From the NCBI RefSeq assembly GCF_001650025.1, contig NZ_LVVY01000091.1, positions 1-64,000 on the forward strand: a stretch of DNA of 64,000 nt. Reading direction: 5' to 3'. Source of the DNA: Devosia elaeis (GTDB lineage Bacteria; Pseudomonadota; Alphaproteobacteria; Rhizobiales; Devosiaceae). This document shows positions 8,578 to 16,824 of this stretch, in pieces; positions within the stretch are counted from its first letter, which is position 1, and each line of letters starts with the position of its first letter. The notes beneath the pieces were generated by a model. The model made no database searches and was not told where the DNA came from. It was given only the letters and a program-made list of their open reading frames with translations. The position numbers and the translations under genes were made by a program.

Positions 8578-9206
8578 AGGCCCGGCCTCGCCAGGGCGTT
8601 GAGGCAGGCCGAGGTGATGGCGCTGCCCCCCAGGCGGCCGCGCACGATGGCAAAGGGCACGCCGTAGGAATTTTCGGCTAGGGCGTCCTTGGATTCAGCC
8701 GCGCCAACGAAGCCCACCGGCATGCCGAGAATGGCCGCCGGTTTCGGCGCGCCGTCGCGCAGCATTTCCAATAGATGGAACAGGGCGGTGGGCGCATTGC
8801 CGATGGCCACGACGGCACCAGCGAGATGCTCGGACCAGAGATCGAGTGCAGCGGCCGAGCGGGTATTGCCGATCGCTGCCGCCAGGGCCGGTGTGCGCGC
8901 ATCGCGCAGGGTGCAGATAACCTTGTTGTCGGCGGGAAGGCGGGCGGCGGTGATGCCGCGCGCGACCATTTCCGCGTCGCAGAGAATGGGCGCGCCGGCC
9001 TCAAGCGCCTTGCGGGCCGCCGAAACGAAACCGGCGCCGAAGACGAAATGCTGGGCGGCCTCGACCATGCCGGCGGCATGGATCATGCGTACGGCAAGCT
9101 CGGCCTCGTCTTCGGCAAAGCCGGACAGATCGGCCTCGCTGCGGATGATGGCGAAAGATTGCCGGTAAATGGCGTCGCCATCCTTGATGTAGTCGTATTG
9201 CGTCAT
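8574..9206 (-). CDS. cobH: Precorrin-8X methylmutase
   Basis: A 210-residue CobH/CbiC. His43 in VRMIHAAGMVEAAQHF aligns with the catalytic histidine described for CobH, and ILCDAEMVARGI and PVGFVGAAESKDAL are family blocks. It moves the methyl group from C11 to C12, giving hydrogenobyrinate. It overlaps cobI by 4 nt and cobG by 4 nt, so cobG-H-I-J form a tightly coupled unit. Confidence 0.95.
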   Translation of the reverse strand: MTQYDYIKDGDAIYRQSFAIIRSEADLSGFAEDEAELAVRMIHAAGMVEAAQHFVFGAGFVSAARKALEAGAPILCDAEMVARGITAARLPADNKVICTLRDARTPALAAAIGNTRSAAALDLWSEHLAGAVVAIGNAPTALFHLLEMLRDGAPKPAAILGMPVGFVGAAESKDALAENSYGVPFAIVRGRLGGSAITSACLNALARPGL

Positions 9207-10450
9207 CGGCCTTCCCGGCAGGCGAGAGCGGGGATCAGCCCGGCCTCGTCAACAATTTCATCAGGCGTATCGCCCGCGCGGCCCTGGAAGACAAGGCCAA
9301 TCCCATCGGCGCGGCCGACAAGCGTGATATCGGCCGGGCGCGGATGGGCGCAGCCCTTGGCGCAGCCGGAAACATGGAGGTGTTTGCCGACCGGAACATG
9401 CGGCGCGAGCGCGGCGCCCAGCCGGCGCGCGGCGACATGGCCGGAGGCGCAGCCTTCATTGCCGACACAGGCGCTGACCCGTCGGCGCGGATCGGTTGGA
9501 TCGGTAATGAAGCCGAGGCCGGTGGCGGCGGCGATGAGGCCGGCGGGGGCGTCGTCGAGAAGCAGGCTGTGGTTGGGCGCTAGGCGGAATGTGGTGAGCT
9601 TGGCGGCAGCGGCCAGATCGGCCAGGGCGATGAGGGCGCTGCCGTGGATTTGGGCGAAGGGCAGGGCTATGGGAGCGGTGCGGCCGTTGAGAATTTCGAG
9701 CGTGTGGCCCCCCCACCCCGTCCTTCCCCGCAAGGGGGAGGGTGTTGGGCCGGCTTTTGGCGCAAAATCGAGGCCCATCCTCGATGCAGCACCTCCCCCC
9801 TTGCGGGGGAGGTTGGGAGGGGGGGATGGCATACGCTGTGCCGGAAACAAATCCGCCGCCCGCGCCTCGACGCCTAGAGCCGCCAGCGCACCGAGCGTTG
9901 CGAGGGTGGCGGAGACCGCGCCATCGGTATCCATCACCTGTGGCTTGCCGCCGCCCAGCGTCACCGCCCAGTGTTTATCGTCGATGGCGAGCAACCGGAT
10001 ATCGGCCTTGAGCGCGGCGAGGGAAACCTGGCCGCCGCTGTCGATTACCACGCTGACCTTGGGGCCGAGCTTGCCCTCCATCGGCGCGGCGGCCTTGCGG
10101 ATCGCTTCGGCAAGCGCACGGGGATCGGCCTTTTCGGTGGGATCGTCGCCGGCGATGGGAGAGAGATCGACCACCAGCCCGGTTTCGATGGGCAAGCCGG
10201 CGCCGGCGGCGCGGGCGAAGAGCGGGGCGCTGGCCGGCGTCAGGCCGCGCACTTGGAGATTGCCACGGGCGGTGATTTCAACGATGCCATTGCCATGGGC
10301 GATGGCGAGCCGCGCGAGATCGGCAAGCTGGGATGGCGCCAGCCGATTGCCGGCAATGCGGAGGCGGGCGAGCAGGCCGTCGCCGGTCCGCATCGGCGCG
10401 TCCAGCGTCGGACAGGCGCCGCGACGATTGGGGGCGGTGATATTTATCAC
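9203..10450 (-). CDS. cobG: Precorrin-3B synthase with an in-frame repeat insertion
   Basis: A 415-residue CobG, an iron-sulfur monooxygenase related to sulfite/nitrite reductases that forms precorrin-3B in the oxygen-dependent pathway. The C-terminal half holds GNEGCASGHVAARRLG and HVSGCAKGCAHPRP, the cysteine-rich cluster-binding region. The start is GTG at 10450. Residues about 203-251 do not fit the family: they are proline/glycine-rich (SPPPNLPRKGGG; TPSPLRGRTGWGG) and are encoded by a paired palindromic repeat that keeps the frame open. Whether the enzyme still works cannot be told from sequence. Confidence 0.88.
   Translation of the reverse strand: MINITAPNRRGACPTLDAPMRTGDGLLARLRIAGNRLAPSQLADLARLAIAHGNGIVEITARGNLQVRGLTPASAPLFARAAGAGLPIETGLVVDLSPIAGDDPTEKADPRALAEAIRKAAAPMEGKLGPKVSVVIDSGGQVSLAALKADIRLLAIDDKHWAVTLGGGKPQVMDTDGAVSATLATLGALAALGVEARAADLFPAQRMPSPPPNLPRKGGGAASRMGLDFAPKAGPTPSPLRGRTGWGGHTLEILNGRTAPIALPFAQIHGSALIALADLAAAAKLTTFRLAPNHSLLLDDAPAGLIAAATGLGFITDPTDPRRRVSACVGNEGCASGHVAARRLGAALAPHVPVGKHLHVSGCAKGCAHPRPADITLVGRADGIGLVFQGRAGDTPDEIVDEAGLIPALACREGR
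9703..9830. repeat. REPIN-like repeat inside the cobG reading frame
   Basis: Arms about CTTCCCCGCAAGGGGGAGGG (9723-9742) and CCTCCCCCCTTGCGGGGGAGG (9791-9811) face each other, and each is flanked by a CCCCACCC or GGGAGGGGGGG tail. The same architecture occurs in intergenic DNA at 15335, 17685, 18793, 35970 and 53190. Here it lies inside cobG without stop codons in that frame. Confidence 0.8.
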
Positions 10451-10453
10451 GGG

Positions 10454-10520
10454 GTCATCCCCGCGAAAGCGGGGACCTCCGTTGCAGCAAACAGGGGTTC
10501 CCGCTTTCGCGGGAATGACA
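10454..10520. repeat. Palindromic repeat pair between cobF and cobG
   Basis: GTCATCCCCGCGAAAGCGGG (from 10455) and its complement TCCCGCTTTCGCGGGAATGAC (10499-10519) form a long hairpin with a 22-nt centre. Each arm also contains its own small palindrome (CCCGCGAAAGCGGG). This type of repeat is common between genes in many proteobacteria. It may cut transcription between cobF and cobG. The rest of 10451-10585 shows no gene and no recognisable cobalamin riboswitch. Confidence 0.7.
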
Positions 10521-10585
10521 TTGTGACTGTCTGAAAGAGTCCAAACGCTGCATGGGATTATCTTACCAGCCCGCCGCCCGGCGCA

Positions 10586-11311
10586 CTACTGCGCCTTGCG
10601 GAGGAGATAGGTATCCATGATCCAGCCATGGCGGGCGCGGGCTTCGGTGCGGGTGGCGACGATGTCCTCGGCCACATCGCCCAGCCGACCGGCGATGAGC
10701 AACTGGTCGGGCGTGCCGAGATAGGCGCCCCAGAAGATTTGCAGGTCCGGATCGGCCTCTTGGAAGGCCAGGCGCCCGTCGAGCATGACGATGGTGTCGG
10801 TTTCGACCGAACCCAATTGGCGGCCGGTGGTGATCAGCACCGGTTCGCCGATGCGATTGAGCGCGATGCCATGGGCGGCGGTAAGCGCCTGGATGGCGGT
10901 GATGCCGGGGATGACTTCCACCCGGATCGGCGTATCGACGCGCTCGAGAATGCGCAGGGTGGAATCATAGAGGCCGGGATCGCCCCAGACGAGGAAGGCG
11001 CCGGCGCCACTATCCGGCACCTGGGCGATGAGATCGCCGAAAATCCGGCCCAGCGCATCGTGCCAATCATCGACGCCCTGGCCGTAATCGGGATTGGCCG
11101 CATCGCGCCGGGGCACGGCATAGCCGATCTGGCGCGGCGCGCCGGTGACGAAGCGGGCGATGATGGTGCGGCGGATATCGGCCAGGTCGGCCTTGTTCGC
11201 GCCCTTGTCGGGCACGAACAGCACATCGGCGCGGTTCAGCGCTTCGATGGCGGCCATGGTCATGTGGTCGGGGCTGCCGGTGCCGATGCCGACGACGAGA
11301 ATGGTCTTCAT
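10586..11311 (-). CDS. cobF: Precorrin-6A synthase (deacetylating)
   Basis: A 241-residue CobF, specific to the aerobic pathway: it methylates C1 and removes the C20-derived acetate. Family blocks are TILVVGIGTGSPDHMTMAAIEAL, VLFVPDKGANKADL and GDPGLYDSTLRILERV. I used the ATG at 11311; the open frame goes back to 11383 but that part overlaps the upstream regulator. It starts only 13 nt after the Lrp-type gene, so the two may share a transcript. Confidence 0.94.
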   Translation of the reverse strand: MKTILVVGIGTGSPDHMTMAAIEALNRADVLFVPDKGANKADLADIRRTIIARFVTGAPRQIGYAVPRRDAANPDYGQGVDDWHDALGRIFGDLIAQVPDSGAGAFLVWGDPGLYDSTLRILERVDTPIRVEVIPGITAIQALTAAHGIALNRIGEPVLITTGRQLGSVETDTIVMLDGRLAFQEADPDLQIFWGAYLGTPDQLLIAGRLGDVAEDIVATRTEARARHGWIMDTYLLRKAQ

Positions 11312-11324
11312 GCCGGGCTCTCTA

Positions 11325-11789
11325 TCATTCCGCATCGTCCTTGACTGCCTCCATCGACACATGGGTGGAGGTGTGGGCGACATGGGGCAGGGCGGAAATC
11401 TTCTCGCCCAGCACTTCGCGATAGGCCGAGATGTCCTTGGTCCGCACTTTCAGCAGATAATCGAAGCTGGAGGCGATCATATGGGCCTGCTCGACCTCGG
11501 ACAAAGCGCGGACCGCCTTGTTGAAGGCTTCGAGCGCCGCCTTGCGGGTATCGCTGAGCCGCACTTCCACAAATGCGACATGCGGCAGGCCGAGGCGCTC
11601 GGGATCGATGACGGCGCGATAGCCCAGGATATAGCCGTCGCGCTCCAGCCGCTTGATGCGGGCCTGCAGCGGCGTCTTGGACAGGTTTACCCGCCGGCTG
11701 AGTTCGGCCACGCTGATGCGGCCGTCGCGGGCCAGCTCGGTGAGGATGCGGCGATCGATTTGATCCAAAGGACTGTCTTGGTCGGACAT
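11325..11789 (-). CDS. putR: Lrp/AsnC family regulator, probable PutR
   Basis: A 154-residue Lrp-type regulator: helix-turn-helix about residues 8-60 (LDQIDRRILTELARDGRISVAELSRRVNLSKTPLQ) and a ligand-binding RAM domain after residue 70. It is divergent from putA with 123 bp between the start codons. In alphaproteobacteria such a gene next to putA (PutR) activates putA in response to proline, and the PutA here has no N-terminal DNA-binding domain of its own, which fits. The start is ATG at 11789; a longer frame to 11822 lacks support. Confidence 0.87.
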   Translation of the reverse strand: MSDQDSPLDQIDRRILTELARDGRISVAELSRRVNLSKTPLQARIKRLERDGYILGYRAVIDPERLGLPHVAFVEVRLSDTRKAALEAFNKAVRALSEVEQAHMIASSFDYLLKVRTKDISAYREVLGEKISALPHVAHTSTHVSMEAVKDDAE

Positions 11790-11912
11790 GGTGGGCGGAA
11801 TGGCTGGAAAAGACCACAACATCGTATCACAAGTATCGCAGAAGGCGATAGATCAGGCAAAACGGCTATCGCCGCTCTGGCAATATGGGCCATTCGTTCT
11901 CCGAGCCCTGCC
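11790..11912. promoter_or_regulatory. putR-putA divergent control region
   Basis: The 123 bp between the two start codons must hold both promoters. Two related short stretches, CGTATCACAAGTATCGC (from about 11822) and GCGATAGATCAGG (from about 11847), contain GTATC/GATA half-sites in opposed orientation. This is a weak candidate for a PutR site. I see no convincing -35/-10 pair. Confidence 0.35.
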
Positions 11913-14900
11913 ATGACCCAAGCCGATATCGCCCGCGCCGCCCTCCGCCAGTCCCTTTATGCCGACGAAACCGATCTCGTTCGCGATATCATCGCGCGGA
12001 CCGGGCTCGACGACGCGGCGCGACAGGCCGTTTCCGCCAGTGCCGCCGGACTGGTCCAGGCCGTGCGCCGGGGCACGAGGCTCGGCCTGATGGAGAGCTT
12101 TCTCTCCGAATACGGCCTCGACAGCGAGGAAGGCCTGGCGCTGATGTCGCTGGCCGAAGCGCTGCTGCGCGTGCCCGACAGCGAGACGGTGGATGCCCTG
12201 ATCCACGACAAGGTCGGCGGCGCCGACTGGGCCAGCCATTTCGGCGGCTCGTCCAGCCCGCTGGTCAATTTCTCCTCCTGGGCGCTGAACCTGACAGCCG
12301 AAGTGCTGGGCGATCCGGAAGTGGGCCCGAAATCGGCGCTGCACCGGGCGGTGGCGCGGCTGGGCGAACCGGTGATCCGCAAGGCCGTGGGCCATGCCAT
12401 GCGGCTGATGGGCAGCCAATTCGTCTTCGGGCGCACCATCGACGAGGCGATCGGCAATGCCAAAAAGCCCGAGGCCCTGGGCTATCGCTATTCCTATGAC
12501 ATGCTGGGCGAGGCGGCGCGAACCGCCGAGGATGCGCGGCGATATTTCGACGCTTATCTCAACGCGATCAATGCCTTGGCGCCGCATTGCGTCAATGGAT
12601 CGGTGCGGGATAATCCGGGCATTTCGGTCAAGCTCAGCGCGCTGCATCCGCGCTATGAAGTGGCCCAGCGCCAGCGGGTGATGGCCGAACTGGTCGAGGT
12701 GACCCGCAAGCTGGCCATCGCGGCGGCCAGGGCCAATATGGGATTCAATATCGACGCCGAGGAAATGGATCGGCTGGACCTGTCGCTCGACGTGATCGAG
12801 GTGGTGCTGGATACGCCGGAACTGGCGGGCTGGAACGGTTTCGGCGTCGTGGTGCAGGCCTATGGCAAGCGGGTCCTGCCGCTGATCGACTGGCTGGAAG
12901 CGACGGCCGCGCGGCTGGATCGCAGGATCATGGTGCGGCTGGTCAAGGGCGCCTATTGGGATGCCGAGATCAAGCGGGCGCAGGTGCTGGGCCTGCCGGG
13001 CTATCCGGTGTTCACGCGCAAGGCGGCGACGGATGCGAGCTATATCGCTGCGGCCAAAAAGCTGTTTGATTGCAAGCACATCTACCCGCAATTCGCCACG
13101 CACAATGCCCACACGGCGGCGGCCGTGCTGCATCTGGCGGCCGAGGCGGGGCGTTTCAACGACAGCTATGAATTCCAGCGCCTGCACGGCATGGGCGAGC
13201 AGCTGCACGAAGTGCTGCGCAAGAATCATGCAGTCACCACAAGGATTTACGCGCCGGTCGGGGCGCACAAGGATTTGCTGGCCTATCTGGTGCGGCGGCT
13301 GCTGGAAAACGGCGCCAATGGCTCCTTCGTGTACCAGATCGCCGACGAGGGCATTCCGGCCGAGAAGGTCGCCGAGGACCCCATCGGCAAGCTGCAGGCC
13401 CTGGGCGCGGCCATCCCCAATCCGGCTATTCCGGCGCCGGAAGGGATTTTCGGAAAGCGCCGCAATTCCAAGGGTTTGGACCTGACCGATCCGGTCGCCT
13501 TCACGGCGATGTCTGAGGCGAGGGCGGGGTTCGAGACGCGGCAATGGCAGGCCGCTCCGCTCGGCGCCATGAGGCCGGATGCGACCGGATCGGCGCAGAA
13601 GGTGATCAATCCAGCCAACCATGCCGACCGGGTCGGCATGGTGGTCGAGGCGACGAAAGATCAGGTAGATCAGGCACTTGCCGCCGCGACGGCATCGGGC
13701 TGGGCCAATTGGCCGCGGGGCGAGCGCGCCGACCTGCTGCGCCGGGCCGCCGATCTCTACGAGGCCAATGCCGCCGAGTTCTTCGCGCTTTTGGCGCGGG
13801 AGGCGGGCAAGAGCTGGGCCGACGCCGTGGCGGAACTGCGCGAAGCCGTTGATTTCCTTCGCTATTATGCGGAGGAAGCGGAGGCGTTGCACGATGCGCC
13901 GCGGGGACCTTTCGTGTGCATTTCGCCGTGGAATTTCCCGCTCGCCATCTTCACCGGCCAGATCGCGGCGGCCCTGGTGGCGGGCAATCCGGTGCTGGCC
14001 AAGCCGGCGCCGCAGACGCCGCTGATCGCCTATCGCGCGGTGCAATTGCTGCATGAGGCAGGCATTCCCAGGGATGCACTTCAGCTTCTCACCGGAGGCC
14101 CTGAGGTTGGCAGACTGTTGACGTCGAGTGTCGCACTTGGCGGCATAGCGTTCACCGGCTCGCTAAAAACGGCGAAAAGCATCGAAACCGCCATGGCGGA
14201 ACATGCCTCTCCCCATGCGCCGCTCATCGCCGAGACCGGTGGCCTCAATGCGATGGTGGTCGATACGACCGCGCTGACCGAGCAGGCCGTGCGCGACATC
14301 ATCGCCTCGGCGTTCCAGTCGGCGGGGCAGCGCTGCTCGGCTTTGCGCATTCTCTATGTGCAGGAAGAAGCGGCCGAGCGGACTATCGACATGCTCAAGG
14401 GCGCGATGGACGAATTGGTGCTGGGCGATCCCTGGGCGCTGTCCACCGATGTCGGGCCGATCATCGATGCGCAGGCCAGGGACAAGATTGCCGCCTATGT
14501 CGCCGAGCGCGAGGATCGGGTGATCCATCGGCTGGCCGCGCCGCAGGGCGGAACGTTCATTGCGCCGACGGTGTTGCGCGTGTCGGGCATCGCGGAAATG
14601 CCGGAGGAAATCTTCGGGCCGGTCCTGCATGTGGCGACGTTCAAGGGCGACGAACTGGACAAGGTGATCGCCGCCATCAATGCCTCGGGCTATGGGCTGA
14701 CCTTCGGCATGCATACGCGCATTTCCTCGCGGGTGCGCAAGCTGGCGGGACAGGTGCATGCGGGCAATATCTATGTGAACCGCAACCAGATCGGCGCGGT
14801 GGTGGGCAGCCAGCCCTTTGGCGGCGAGGGCCTGTCGGGCACCGGGCCCAAGGCGGGCGGGCCGCATTATCTCAAGCGGTTTACCCGCGGGGCAATGGAT

Positions 14901-15290
14901 CTGCAGGCCGGCGCGCTGGAACTGCCGGGGCCGACGGGCGAGAGCAATGTGCTGCATGTGATGCCGCGCGGCACGCTGCTCTGCCTGGGGCCTAGCGAGG
15001 CCGATATGGCGGCGCAGCAGGCAATGGCCGAACGGGCCGGATGCCGGGCGGAGACCGCCGCGTTCGATGCGGACCACCTGGTGGCGGGGCAGGGCTTTGA
15101 TGCCGTGGCCTGGTTCGGCGATGCGGCAGGGCTGAAGGCGGTGCGGCAGGCGCTGGGCCAGCGGACCGGGGCGCTGCTGCCGATCCTCATCGGGCCGGAC
15201 GATATCGGCCGGCTGCAATTGGAGCGGCATGTCTGCATCGACACGACGGCGGCGGGCGGCAATGCCTCGCTGATGGCGTCGGCGGTTTAG
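11913..15290 (+). CDS. putA: Bifunctional proline dehydrogenase / P5C dehydrogenase
   Basis: A 1125-residue PutA that oxidises proline to glutamate in two steps. The FAD-dependent PRODH domain is in the first half (FNIDAEEMDRLDLSLDVIEVVL, RLVKGAYWDAEIKRAQ, YPQFATHNAHTAAAV, YEFQRLHGMGE). The NAD-dependent aldehyde dehydrogenase domain follows, with Glu774 (AETGGLN) and Cys808 (AGQRCSALR) as catalytic residues. There is no N-terminal ribbon-helix-helix domain. A C-terminal tail (about 1020-1125) is present as in long rhizobial PutA. The ATG at 11913 has only a weak ribosome binding site. Confidence 0.96.
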   Translation: MTQADIARAALRQSLYADETDLVRDIIARTGLDDAARQAVSASAAGLVQAVRRGTRLGLMESFLSEYGLDSEEGLALMSLAEALLRVPDSETVDALIHDKVGGADWASHFGGSSSPLVNFSSWALNLTAEVLGDPEVGPKSALHRAVARLGEPVIRKAVGHAMRLMGSQFVFGRTIDEAIGNAKKPEALGYRYSYDMLGEAARTAEDARRYFDAYLNAINALAPHCVNGSVRDNPGISVKLSALHPRYEVAQRQRVMAELVEVTRKLAIAAARANMGFNIDAEEMDRLDLSLDVIEVVLDTPELAGWNGFGVVVQAYGKRVLPLIDWLEATAARLDRRIMVRLVKGAYWDAEIKRAQVLGLPGYPVFTRKAATDASYIAAAKKLFDCKHIYPQFATHNAHTAAAVLHLAAEAGRFNDSYEFQRLHGMGEQLHEVLRKNHAVTTRIYAPVGAHKDLLAYLVRRLLENGANGSFVYQIADEGIPAEKVAEDPIGKLQALGAAIPNPAIPAPEGIFGKRRNSKGLDLTDPVAFTAMSEARAGFETRQWQAAPLGAMRPDATGSAQKVINPANHADRVGMVVEATKDQVDQALAAATASGWANWPRGERADLLRRAADLYEANAAEFFALLAREAGKSWADAVAELREAVDFLRYYAEEAEALHDAPRGPFVCISPWNFPLAIFTGQIAAALVAGNPVLAKPAPQTPLIAYRAVQLLHEAGIPRDALQLLTGGPEVGRLLTSSVALGGIAFTGSLKTAKSIETAMAEHASPHAPLIAETGGLNAMVVDTTALTEQAVRDIIASAFQSAGQRCSALRILYVQEEAAERTIDMLKGAMDELVLGDPWALSTDVGPIIDAQARDKIAAYVAEREDRVIHRLAAPQGGTFIAPTVLRVSGIAEMPEEIFGPVLHVATFKGDELDKVIAAINASGYGLTFGMHTRISSRVRKLAGQVHAGNIYVNRNQIGAVVGSQPFGGEGLSGTGPKAGGPHYLKRFTRGAMDLQAGALELPGPTGESNVLHVMPRGTLLCLGPSEADMAAQQAMAERAGCRAETAAFDADHLVAGQGFDAVAWFGDAAGLKAVRQALGQRTGALLPILIGPDDIGRLQLERHVCIDTTAAGGNASLMASAV

Positions 15291-15334
15291 GGCGCCGCAC
15301 CGCGCCGTTTTTGGTGAGCCACGATATGCACTCT

Positions 15335-15425
15335 CCCCTTGACGGGGAGGGTTGCTCACACGCTCGGAGATCGGGGCTCCCGCACCCCCTCCCGGCCTCC
15401 CCCGTCAAGGGGGAGGTGTTGCGCC
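15335..15425. repeat. Paired palindromic repeat after putA
   Basis: Arms CTCCCCTTGACGGGGAGGG (about 15333-15351) and CCTCCCCCGTCAAGGGGGAGG (about 15397-15417) face each other across about 45 bp. It lies between the convergent putA and GAF genes and belongs to the same class as the repeats at 17685 and 18793. Confidence 0.75.
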
Positions 15426-15460
15426 GGCGGGTGGGATAGGTCGAGCGCTGAGGGAGGTGA

Positions 15461-15952
15461 TCACCCCCGCGCGGCCAGTACGGCCAGCTTGGCGGGGATG
15501 GAGAGCACGTCGCGGATCGTTTGCAGGCGTTCTTCGGTATAGTGGTGGGCGACGTCGAGCAGGTTCATGCAGCCGACCAGTTCGTCCTTGAGGATGATCG
15601 GCACGTTGACGACGGACTGGCAGCCCAGCGAATTGATCAGCTCGTGGTCGAACAGCACCTTGGCGATGTCCTCGATGGTGTTGGCGACGAAGAATTCGCG
15701 CTTGCCGTGGACGATGTCGAACCAGGGGCCGTAATTGAGCGGCTTGGTGGCCGAGGTCGGGTAGCTGACCGGATCGCTGGTAAAGGCGCGGCGGGAGAGC
15801 TCGGCTTCCATATCGACCAGCATGATGGTGAAGAGCTTGGCGCCGACCACGGCGCGGGCCAGGTCCTGGAGGGCGGTGAAGGCTTCGTCGGCGGTTTTCG
15901 CCTTGGCGATGGCGGCGTCGAAGGTGGCGAGGGCGGGGATGTGGTCGGTCAT
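15461..15952 (-). CDS. GAF domain-containing protein
   Basis: A 163-residue protein made up mainly of one GAF domain (AFTALQDLARAVVGAKLFTIMLVD ... YPTSATKPLNYGPWFDIVHG ... INSLGCQSVVNVPIILKDELVGCMNLLDVAHHYTEERL). No output domain is attached. Small single-GAF proteins of this type bind small molecules or sense redox state, but the ligand is unknown. I used the ATG at 15952 rather than the frame start at 15997. It stands alone between repeat elements. Confidence 0.8.
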   Translation of the reverse strand: MTDHIPALATFDAAIAKAKTADEAFTALQDLARAVVGAKLFTIMLVDMEAELSRRAFTSDPVSYPTSATKPLNYGPWFDIVHGKREFFVANTIEDIAKVLFDHELINSLGCQSVVNVPIILKDELVGCMNLLDVAHHYTEERLQTIRDVLSIPAKLAVLAARG

Positions 15953-15995
15953 GGGGTGGTCCTTGGTGGTAGTCTTGTGACTGCAGAGGCGTCGC

Positions 15996-16085
15996 ATGGA
16001 TCACCCGGACAAGCCGGGTGATGACGGTGTGGGGGGCTCGGTGCCACGCTCATCCGTCATTGCCGGGCTTGTCCCGGCAATCCAG
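15996..16085. repeat. REP-type palindromes
   Basis: ATCACCCGGACAAGCCGGGT (from 16000) with its completing GAT, and GTCATTGCCGGGCTTGTCCC (from 16055) followed by GGCAAT, are two short hairpins of the same family in opposed orientation. A related degenerate pair lies at 26620-26665. They separate the GAF gene from the end of the ABC operon. Confidence 0.7.
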
Positions 16086-16089
16086 GCGC

Positions 16090-16824
16090 TTATCCGCCTT
16101 CTGTCGCCGCGAGAAGTTCCTGGGAATAGGGCTCGCGCAATTGGCCCGCCTTGAGCTGGGCGACATCGGCGATCTCCACGATGCGGCCATGGCGCATGAC
16201 CGCGAGGCGGTCGCAGAGGAAGCTGACGACGGGAAGATTGTGGGTGACCATGAGATAGGTCAGGCCCTGCTCGCGACGCAGGCGCTTGAGCAGGTTGAGG
16301 ATTTCGGCCTGCACCGACACGTCGAGCGCCGAGGTGGGCTCGTCCAGCAGCAGCACTTTGGGTTCCAGCATCAGGGCGCGGGCAATGGCGACGCGCTGGC
16401 GCTGGCCGCCGGAAAGCTGGTGGGGAAAGCGGAAGCGGAAGCGCTGGTCGAGCCCCACGGCCTTGAGCTGGGCCTCGACGCGCTCGCCGCGATTGCCGAT
16501 GCCGTGGATGGCCAGCGGTTCGGACAGGGCGGCGTCGATGGTCTTGCGGGGATGGAGCGAGCCATAGGGGTCCTGGAACACCATCTGGGCCTGCCGCGAC
16601 ACGGCGCGATCCACATGATGGCTGCGCGGCTTGCCCATGACGGAGATCGAGCCGGTCCAGTCCGGCGCGAGGCCGGCAATGGCGCGCAGGATGGTGGATT
16701 TGCCGGACCCGGATTCACCCACCAGCGCGAAGCTCTCGCCCTCGGGAATGGCCAGGTTCACGTCGAAGACGACCTTGGTGTCGCCATAGGAAATATCGAG
16801 ATTCTGGAGGTCGATGGCGTTCAT
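16090..16824 (-). CDS. Peptide-type ABC transporter ATPase, DppF-like
   Basis: A 244-residue ATPase: Walker A GESGSGKST at about residues 37-45, signature LSGGQRQRVAIARAL, Walker B VLLLDEPTSALD and the H-loop THN. It belongs to the dipeptide/oligopeptide/nickel group but is shorter than most DppF because it lacks the C-terminal oligopeptide extension. Its ATG overlaps the stop of the preceding ATPase (ATGA). It is the last gene of the split dipeptide-type operon. Confidence 0.9.
   Translation of the reverse strand: MNAIDLQNLDISYGDTKVVFDVNLAIPEGESFALVGESGSGKSTILRAIAGLAPDWTGSISVMGKPRSHHVDRAVSRQAQMVFQDPYGSLHPRKTIDAALSEPLAIHGIGNRGERVEAQLKAVGLDQRFRFRFPHQLSGGQRQRVAIARALMLEPKVLLLDEPTSALDVSVQAEILNLLKRLRREQGLTYLMVTHNLPVVSFLCDRLAVMRHGRIVEIADVAQLKAGQLREPYSQELLAATEGG

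Noticed and set aside
10451-10585. Possible cobalamin riboswitch before cobG
   Set aside because: The stretch is filled by a palindromic repeat and shows no B12-box-like sequence or complex leader; the other cob gaps are also too short or repeat-filled.
11853-14054. A 733-codon minus-strand open frame opposite putA
   Set aside because: Antisense shadow of the PRODH domain of putA; His/Arg/Gln-rich product without motifs.
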